Assembly: GCA_039184415.1 (NCBI GenBank)
Contig: JBCDBB010000030.1
Location: forward strand, 1-29,190
Direction of reading: 5' to 3'
Source of the DNA: JANSYP01 sp039184415
GTDB taxonomy: Bacteria > Pseudomonadota > Alphaproteobacteria > Rhodobacterales > Rhodobacteraceae
DNA length: 29,190 bases
Part shown: in pieces, positions 23,236 to 29,190 of the stretch
Layout of the letters: each line of letters starts with the position of its first letter
How positions within the stretch are numbered: the stretch's first letter is position 1
Made by a program: the position numbers and the translations under genes
The notes under the pieces: model-generated
Databases searched by the model: none
What the model was told of the DNA's origin: nothing
Seen by the model: the letters and a program-made list of their open reading frames with translations, nothing else

Positions 23236-26200
23236 TCACGGGTCGGGCGGGCGCAGGCCCTGGGCGGCGTCATACTGAATCATTCGATCTGCCCCCTCGG
23301 TGAGGTCGAAGGCGACCCCGTCGCCGGTGGCGGTCTGGAGAGGCGTCAGCCGGTAGCGCCCGGCGGGGAGCGTGCGCGCCTCGCCCAGCTCCAGCACCGC
23401 GACACGCTCGGTCCGGCCGTCGACATAGTCCCGTTCCAGCGCGAAGCGCGGGGCGATGGCCTCGGACATGGCGTCGGCCAGGGCGGCGGAGTTGCCTGCC
23501 GGCAGATAGCGCCCGCCCGCCAGTGCGGCCCAGCCGGCGAAGGTCTCGGCCAGGGCGGCATCGTCGATGGCGAACCCCACGATCGTCAGGCGCACATCGA
23601 CACCACTGTCGCGGATCCCGGCGATGACACGGGCGGCGTCGCCCTCGCAGGTCTCGTCCCCGTCCGTGACGAGCACGATGACGCGCGGCGGATCGAGCGC
23701 GGCCAGATCCTGTGCGGCCAGCGCCAGACTGTCGGCGATCGCGGTCTTGGCGAGGTTGATCGCGGGCGTGCCGCGGATCGCGGCCTCGGCCTGGGCCGGG
23801 TCGAGCGGGGCGAAGGGCAGGAGCAGCTCGGACCGGCAGGCGTCCTTTTCCAGCCCGAAGGCGCGGAAGGCAAAGGGCGTGCCGGGCGGGATCGTGTCGC
23901 GGACGAGCCCGGCCAGCGCGTCATGGGCAACAGCGATCCGGCGCTGGCCGTCGGGCATGCGCTGGAGCATGGAGCCCGAGGCGTCGAGGATCACCTGCAG
24001 CCCGCCGCCCGGAACTGGGGGCGGCGCATCCGGGGCTTGGGCGACGGCGCTGATCAGCAGCGCGCCCTGCCCCTCGGGCTCCTTCAGCGGCTCCAGGCTG
24101 GCGCGCATCCGGTAGCCCTTGGGCGCGCGGAAGATCGCCGCCGCCAGATCCAGACCGTCGGCGAGCCCGACCTGACCGGTCACGCGGTGGAAATAGCCGT
24201 TATTGACCGCGGTCCAGTCCTTGAGGATGCGAACGCTGTCTGGGTCGGAACTGTCGATGGACAGGGCCACGACGCGGGGCTTGGCAGCCAGAAGCGGCGC
24301 CCAGAGGCGGCGGATCTGCGAGGTCTCGCCGTCGGTGATCAGCACCACGCCGCGGGCGCCGTCGCGCATCAAAAGCGCGTCCGAGGCCACCGCCAGCGCG
24401 CCTTCGGCATCCGAGGAGGAGGACTGCGGCAGCGCTGCGAGATAGGGAAAGACATCCTCGGGCCGTTCGCCCCAGTTGTCCATCAGCAGCTCGTCGGTGC
24501 CAAAGGGCAAGAGCTGCAGCGCATCGCGGTCGGGCTGGAGCGAGCCGGACCAGACCCGCACGGCGGCGAGCGTGCGGGGGATGTAGGAGGCGACGCTGCC
24601 CGACGTGTCCCAGGCGATCACCACGGAACGGGGCGGCTCCAGAATGGTCAGGTCATAGGCGCCGGGGGCCAGCCGTGCGGTCAGGCGGAGCCGGTCGCTG
24701 GCGGGATCGCGGGTGAGCGGCACGGGCGCGCCCGCCGCGTCAGCCAGCCGCCAGGCGAACTCCGGCGCATCGCTCTGGTCGAAGTCGAGCGCCAGCATCT
24801 GCGCCGGTCCATCGGGCACGGTGATCCGCCACCAATCCTCGTTCCGTTCGAGCAGGACGGAGGAGGAGACCTCTGCGCCCATGGCAAGCGGTTCGGCGCG
24901 GGGCTGATCGGGACCGCCCGCCGGGGCGGGGGCGGCGCGGGGGGCGCCGCCGGTCTGCCACTCATAACCCGCATCGGGGCGGTCATCCTCCCAGAGCCCT
25001 AGAACGCTCGGCGCGCCGGGCGCCTCATAGACGGCGATGCGGTCGGGCGGGATGCGGGGCACGTCGGGATCGCGGGCGAACTCGAAGCGGAGCGCGCGGG
25101 CCCAGACCGGGGTGGCCAGCGTCAGGCGCGCCCGTTCGGCGCCCTCGGACGGTGGACCAAGGGTGCCGAGCGGGGTCCAGGGCCCGGTCGGGCCGGCGAG
25201 GCTGGCGGAGACGCGGATCGGGTCCAGGCGCGGTCCGTCGACGGCCGCCTCGACCCAGTCGATGGCGCCGATGCTGGCGGCGCGGTTCCTGTCAAAGCCC
25301 ACGATCGCCGTGATCCCGGTTCCGATCCGCTCGCCGGAGCGGCCGAGCGGGTCGAGATCGCCGTCCTTGAGCAGCCCGACATTCCAGTTGCCGCGGAACT
25401 GGTACTGTTCGCTGGGGTCCGAGCCACCGGTGTTGAAGGCAGTGATGACATGCCCGCCCAGCTCCGGCGCGGCGATGTTCAGCGGTGCGGCGGGGCGCCA
25501 GTCCGGCGGGGCGATCAGCCCGACATCCGAGAGCGCCAGCCGGTCGCAGCCCGGATCGCCCTGGCACCCGAACAGGCGCAGCCGGGCATGGGACGCGGTG
25601 CGGGGTTCGGGCAGCGCAAAGAGCTGCGGGCCGTCCGAAGCGCCAAGCGTCGCGGTCAGCACGGGCTCGAAGTCGGTGCCATTCTCCGACAGCTCCAGTG
25701 CTATCCTGTCGGGCCAGCTGGCGCGCGGCGCGGTGCTGCGCAAATGCACGCGGAGCCCGACTACGGGGCTCGGACCGGCCAGGTCAAAGCTCAGGCTGCG
25801 GGCGCCGAGGAAACGCGGAATGCCGCTGTGATAGGCCGCGCCGTCATGGAGAAAACGATAGGCCTCGACGTCGCCCTCGGTCACCGGCGCGCCGTCCATC
25901 GCGGTGAGCCGCGCCCCCAGCCGGTGATCCAGCGGGTCGAGCCCGCCGCGGAGACCATCGGGCGCCGTCCAGTGCCGCTGCGGATCGCGGGCCGGCGCCA
26001 GCGCGTCGAAGGGGATCGGGAAGATCTGCGTCTTGCCCGCAGTCCCGGAGGAGACCGTAACCTCGAGCGCCGGGTCGGCCAGCGCGCTCTGCATCGGCGG
26101 AACCGCGAGCGTGAGCGCAAGCTCTGCGCTCTCGCCGGCCGCGAGGGGTTGCGTGAGGCTCTGCTGCGAGAGCCGCCAGCCGTCGGCGAGGCTGCGCACC

Positions 26201-28695
26201 GACAGGGTATAGTCCTGCGGGCCGTCTTGCGGCGCATCTTGTTGGCCGTCATGAGGCGCGGTCAGACGCAGCACCAGATCCGCGCGCTGTCCGGCCGGGG
26301 CATAGGCCTGAAAGGGGGTGTCGGCGCCGGTGAGCGCGAGATCGGCCCCCAGTGTTTCGGTCTGCTGGACCGGGCGGAGCCAGTCGGGCCGCCCCCCGGA
26401 GAGCAGCGCCAGGGCCGCGTCGGGATCATAGTCGGGCGCGACCGCGGGCGCGGGTCCGGCCTGCGCGGACGTGCGGATGGCGAAGGCGGTGAAGGGAGCG
26501 GCGGGCCCCATCTCGGACAGGGGCGCGAAGGCCGCCTCCCCATGGATCTCACAGCGCCAGCTCACGGGAAAGGAGGCGTCCCGCGGGGGCATCAGGCGCA
26601 GGGCGAGGGGCGCGTCGCCCGTGAGGAACGGCCGGAGCCCGGAGGGCAACGGCGCGCCTCGCGGGCTGTCGATGAAGGACCGGCTGCCTTCGAGACGGAG
26701 CTGGCGGGTCATGTCCGTTTCCGGGATGCCGTCGAAGCCGCAGCGATAGGCGGCGAGGCTGTCTGGCGGCAGGTCGAGCAGCAGGCGCGCGTCGCTCTGG
26801 GGATCGGCGAGGCTGCCCGAGATCTCTGTGCCCGCCGGGACGCTTTGCGGCGGGTCGCTGGCGACGTGGGCCAGCGCGGTCAGGGGGCGGTCCGCTGCGG
26901 GTTCGTAGAGGATACGGCAGCGATAGTCCTCGCGCGTGGTGCCGCCCTCGATGCGCAGTTCCACGGAGCCGCCCAGCTCCGGCGCATAGTCGATGCGGGC
27001 GATCTCGCCCGGGCGTGCGATGGCGAGACGCTCATCATCGCCATAGGTGAAAACGTTCGCGCGCCCATGACCGCCCGCGCAGTAGGCGAGCGCGGTGCCG
27101 CTCTCCTTGGGCAGGGGGACGAAGACCTTGTCCAGCGCGTCGAACCCGCCGATCCGGCCCGCGAACCGGCCATCCGCCGGCATCGCCTGCACGCGGCCAG
27201 ACAGATGGTCGGGTTCGGGACCGGTGGGGCCGTCGGGGTAGGTGACGGCGAGCCCGTAGCGGCCCGAGATGCCGTTGTCTCCCGCAGCCAGATCGAAGAG
27301 CCAGGCGCCTTCGGGAAAGGTCGCGGTGTAGCTGAGCGCCCCGGTCTCGGGCCGCGCCTCGCCGCTGGCCCAGGGCTGCCCGTCATGGGAGAGACGCGCC
27401 ACGACGCGCCCGTCATCGGGCGGGGTCAGCGTGACGGTCAGGGGCGTCGGAGCCGCCAGCCGTAGCGAAAAGAGATCGCGGTCGGACTGGACATGGAAAC
27501 GCCCGGCGACGATGTCCCCGATGCGGAGCCGCTGCGCCGTTTCCGGCCGGTCATTGGGCTCCACCGCATAGTCGGCGGGCACCGGGCCCAGATCGCTCAG
27601 ACGCAGCGCATAGGGCCCGCTGCCCCGGAGCCGTGCGGTATAGCCGCCGGGCGCCAGCGCCACCGGCACGACCAGCGTGCCGCCCTGCGCCGTCCACATG
27701 CCGACCCGCGCGCCATTGCCGTCCAGCAGCTCCAGGTCGCGGATGCCGATGATCCCGCGGAGTTCCCACTGGCGGCCCGGCTCGGTCACCTCGAAGCGCA
27801 CCATGTCCGGGTCATCGTCGGCCAGCTGGCCGCGGAGTGCGCCGTTGGGCCCGAGCGGGCGGGCGAAGAGCGGCGTGTCGTCGGGCTCCACCCCCATGCC
27901 GGGCGCGACGGGAGTGCCTTCGGTGAAACCGACGCTGTAGGCGGTCGGCGTGGAGTCTGCGCCGCCTTCGATGCTGAGGATGTAGGTGCCGGCGGGCAGC
28001 GCGAGGTCGGGGCGCTTGCCGTAGCCGTTCACGGCCAGAAGCTCCAGGACCGGGCCGCCGGGGGCGGGCGCGGTCTGGGTCAGCGTCAGCTTGGCCGAGG
28101 CGCGGGCGTCGATCTCGAAGGTGAGGCTGAGGAGCGCGGGGGCCCCGAGGGTGAACTGCAGCCGGTCGACGTCGAGCGGGGCCATCAGATGACCGGAGAA
28201 GCTGCGCCCGGCGGTGAGCGGGCCGAGATCCTGGGGCGCTCCACCCTCGCCCTGGGTATTGGGCTCGACCTCCTCTCCGGGACTCTCCAGTGCGCTGACC
28301 GAGAGCATCACCGGGGCGATGGCGCCGTCTTTGCGGGTGGTGTTGTTGAGCACCATCGCCGTCAGCGCATCGAACCGGCGCGGGAAAAGCCCGCCCTCGC
28401 CGATCCCGCGCGCGCCGAGCCGCATCGCCGGGCCAACATCGGGCGGGGCGATGACCTCGAGCCGCATCCGGTCGGGGGTGGCACCCTGAACGAAGATATC
28501 GCGGTTCCGGTCGCGCTGCAGCCAGGCGGCAAGGCCCGGCGCCAGCACCAGTGGCGCGTCCTTGCTTGCGGCATCCTCGGCCAGCGGGCGCGCGGCGGAG
28601 AGCGGCGTGACCAGCTCCAGCATCACCGGCTGCGGCCGGGCGGAGGCGGCCTGCAGCAGATAGGGCCGTCCGGCCTCCAGCAGCAGGTTGGTCAT
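23236..28695 (-). CDS. Giant multidomain VWA protein (PPC-like, discoidin-like, two VWA domains); 5' end possibly truncated
   Basis: The 1,819-residue protein looks extracellular by composition but has no signal peptide from this start. Three PPC-like domains begin near residues 144 (VEPN), 270 (EPDD) and 379 (VEPND). Discoidin-like beta-sandwich segments lie near 960-1065 and 1110-1210. Two tandem VWA domains follow. The first has the MIDAS motif D1363-TSGS and TDGE (Asp1455). The second has D1571-ASGSM and VTDGDE (Asp1678). Metal-dependent protein binding is the usual VWA role. The ATG at 28695 has no ribosome site at normal spacing, and the frame stays protein-like upstream to a TAA at 28782. 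The original start and signal peptide may have been lost. It is followed by the transglutaminase-like gene in the same operon. Confidence 0.82.
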   Translation of the reverse strand: MTNLLLEAGRPYLLQAASARPQPVMLELVTPLSAARPLAEDAASKDAPLVLAPGLAAWLQRDRNRDIFVQGATPDRMRLEVIAPPDVGPAMRLGARGIGEGGLFPRRFDALTAMVLNNTTRKDGAIAPVMLSVSALESPGEEVEPNTQGEGGAPQDLGPLTAGRSFSGHLMAPLDVDRLQFTLGAPALLSLTFEIDARASAKLTLTQTAPAPGGPVLELLAVNGYGKRPDLALPAGTYILSIEGGADSTPTAYSVGFTEGTPVAPGMGVEPDDTPLFARPLGPNGALRGQLADDDPDMVRFEVTEPGRQWELRGIIGIRDLELLDGNGARVGMWTAQGGTLVVPVALAPGGYTARLRGSGPYALRLSDLGPVPADYAVEPNDRPETAQRLRIGDIVAGRFHVQSDRDLFSLRLAAPTPLTVTLTPPDDGRVVARLSHDGQPWASGEARPETGALSYTATFPEGAWLFDLAAGDNGISGRYGLAVTYPDGPTGPEPDHLSGRVQAMPADGRFAGRIGGFDALDKVFVPLPKESGTALAYCAGGHGRANVFTYGDDERLAIARPGEIARIDYAPELGGSVELRIEGGTTREDYRCRILYEPAADRPLTALAHVASDPPQSVPAGTEISGSLADPQSDARLLLDLPPDSLAAYRCGFDGIPETDMTRQLRLEGSRSFIDSPRGAPLPSGLRPFLTGDAPLALRLMPPRDASFPVSWRCEIHGEAAFAPLSEMGPAAPFTAFAIRTSAQAGPAPAVAPDYDPDAALALLSGGRPDWLRPVQQTETLGADLALTGADTPFQAYAPAGQRADLVLRLTAPHDGQQDAPQDGPQDYTLSVRSLADGWRLSQQSLTQPLAAGESAELALTLAVPPMQSALADPALEVTVSSGTAGKTQIFPIPFDALAPARDPQRHWTAPDGLRGGLDPLDHRLGARLTAMDGAPVTEGDVEAYRFLHDGAAYHSGIPRFLGARSLSFDLAGPSPVVGLRVHLRSTAPRASWPDRIALELSENGTDFEPVLTATLGASDGPQLFALPEPRTASHARLRLFGCQGDPGCDRLALSDVGLIAPPDWRPAAPLNIAAPELGGHVITAFNTGGSDPSEQYQFRGNWNVGLLKDGDLDPLGRSGERIGTGITAIVGFDRNRAASIGAIDWVEAAVDGPRLDPIRVSASLAGPTGPWTPLGTLGPPSEGAERARLTLATPVWARALRFEFARDPDVPRIPPDRIAVYEAPGAPSVLGLWEDDRPDAGYEWQTGGAPRAAPAPAGGPDQPRAEPLAMGAEVSSSVLLERNEDWWRITVPDGPAQMLALDFDQSDAPEFAWRLADAAGAPVPLTRDPASDRLRLTARLAPGAYDLTILEPPRSVVIAWDTSGSVASYIPRTLAAVRVWSGSLQPDRDALQLLPFGTDELLMDNWGERPEDVFPYLAALPQSSSSDAEGALAVASDALLMRDGARGVVLITDGETSQIRRLWAPLLAAKPRVVALSIDSSDPDSVRILKDWTAVNNGYFHRVTGQVGLADGLDLAAAIFRAPKGYRMRASLEPLKEPEGQGALLISAVAQAPDAPPPVPGGGLQVILDASGSMLQRMPDGQRRIAVAHDALAGLVRDTIPPGTPFAFRAFGLEKDACRSELLLPFAPLDPAQAEAAIRGTPAINLAKTAIADSLALAAQDLAALDPPRVIVLVTDGDETCEGDAARVIAGIRDSGVDVRLTIVGFAIDDAALAETFAGWAALAGGRYLPAGNSAALADAMSEAIAPRFALERDYVDGRTERVAVLELGEARTLPAGRYRLTPLQTATGDGVAFDLTEGADRMIQYDAAQGLRPPDP

Positions 28696-28761
28696 GCGCG
28701 GGGCGATATAGGGCGAACCCTCCCGGCGGAGCAGCTTGGGGGAGACGCCGTCCCGTGGCAG

Positions 28762-28790
28762 GGGAGATATGGATGCTAGTTATATCTCCC
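28762..28790. repeat. Perfect 9-base inverted repeat upstream of the VWA gene
   Basis: GGGAGATAT (28762-28770) and ATATCTCCC (28782-28790) are separated by 11 bases. The in-frame upstream reading of the VWA gene ends inside this structure (TAA, 28782-28780), and base composition changes beyond it. It may be an operator, a leader hairpin or a rearrangement scar. Confidence 0.5.
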
Positions 28791-29190
28791 ACTCAAACAC
28801 CTGTGCCACACTTCCGAATATCAATCTCGGATCACCTGTCCAACCTCCCCCACCCCCTCATGGTCCTGAGTGGCCCCTCCCCATTCGGCCGGCCCTGCCC
28901 GCCCCACATCAACCTGTACCTTGCCAGGCGCTAATATGTCTCGGGCATCTCCGGTAGCCGTGTCGCTGCAGTAGCGCCAGAGGTCTAAACATCACTGCTG
29001 TAGCAACGGATCATCTGGATGTCGCGGCTGTGGCTTCGGATGGCGAAGTGGACGGTGTCCGATGCTGTTTGGGAGCAGGAGTGGCGAAGGCGCCCAACGC
29101 GCTGGCGCACGCGGAGCCGCGCGGCGGGCTGCAGCGCCTATGGGCTGCAGCGCTATACTAACGTCTTCGCCCTGATGCGACGCCGAACTG
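28783..29190. other. About 400 bases without a recognised gene at the window end
   Basis: The stretch upstream of the VWA gene has pyrimidine-rich, low-complexity DNA (about 28840-28890) and no frame that resembles a known protein on either strand. A plus-strand frame from an ATG at 29040 stays open for 50 codons to the window end. It is Arg-rich and unrecognised, so I do not call it a gene. No signal peptide in any minus-strand frame could supply the missing start of the VWA protein. Confidence 0.5.
29126..29156. repeat. Short tandem repeat GGGCTGCAGCGC(C)TAT x2
   Basis: Unit 1 (29126-29141) is GGGCTGCAGCGCCTAT. Unit 2 (29142-29156) is the same with one C missing. The unit contains the palindrome CTGCAG. 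Its meaning is unknown. Confidence 0.6.

Noticed and set aside
21607..28779. Very long plus-strand frames (1,131, 671 and 428 codons) opposite the VWA operon
   Set aside because: They are shadows of the recognisable VWA and transglutaminase-like genes; their translations are Arg/Gly/His-rich with no domain.

Overview
The window is GC-rich chromosomal DNA of an alphaproteobacterium, most likely a member of the Rhodobacteraceae (Roseobacter/Rhodobacter group). This placement is inferred from gene content, the leu gene order and the protein style; no rRNA or other phylogenetic marker was compared. I see no rRNA, CRISPR array or prophage.

Layout. Bases 1-118 hold the 3' end of an IS3-family transposase and its putative right end. 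A tRNA-Pro(CGG) gene follows on the minus strand (223-299). From 366 to 6673 the minus strand carries a leucine-biosynthesis block: leuC, an HdeD-like membrane protein, leuD, a secreted endonuclease/exonuclease/phosphatase-like protein, leuB and an EamA transporter. A small His/Met-rich hypothetical gene on the plus strand splits it. leuC, leuD and leuB supply the isomerase and dehydrogenase steps from 2-isopropylmalate to the leucine precursor. From 6929 to 8912 come a SOUL-type haem-binding protein, a DUF2975 membrane protein overlapping its XRE regulator, and a small lipoprotein. From about 9026 to 13612 the plus strand carries RNA and cell-wall housekeeping genes: rsfS, rlmH, rnr and an MltB-type lytic transglycosylase.

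From 13744 to 20171 there is an efflux module. On the minus strand lie a membrane-fusion lipoprotein, an RND pump and a DUF900-type alpha/beta-hydrolase lipoprotein, packed tightly enough to be one operon. A divergent AraC-family regulator sits next to them and probably controls them. A single-domain globin follows.

The last 8 kb are the most unusual part. A 1,819-residue protein has three pre-peptidase-C-like (PPC) domains, discoidin-like segments and two tandem VWA domains. It lies 15 bases upstream of a 733-residue exported transglutaminase-like protein whose catalytic cysteine position is alanine. The first gene shows no signal peptide. Its reading frame continues upstream of the only usable ATG to a hairpin and stop codon where the character of the DNA changes, so its 5' end may be truncated. 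The final ~400 bases (28783-29190) have no recognised gene.

Regulatory candidates found by eye include a terminator-like hairpin that contains the start codon of the gene after leuD, a hairpin overlapping the transglycosylase ribosome-binding site, a probable CTG or ATC start for rsfS, and several operator-like inverted repeats.
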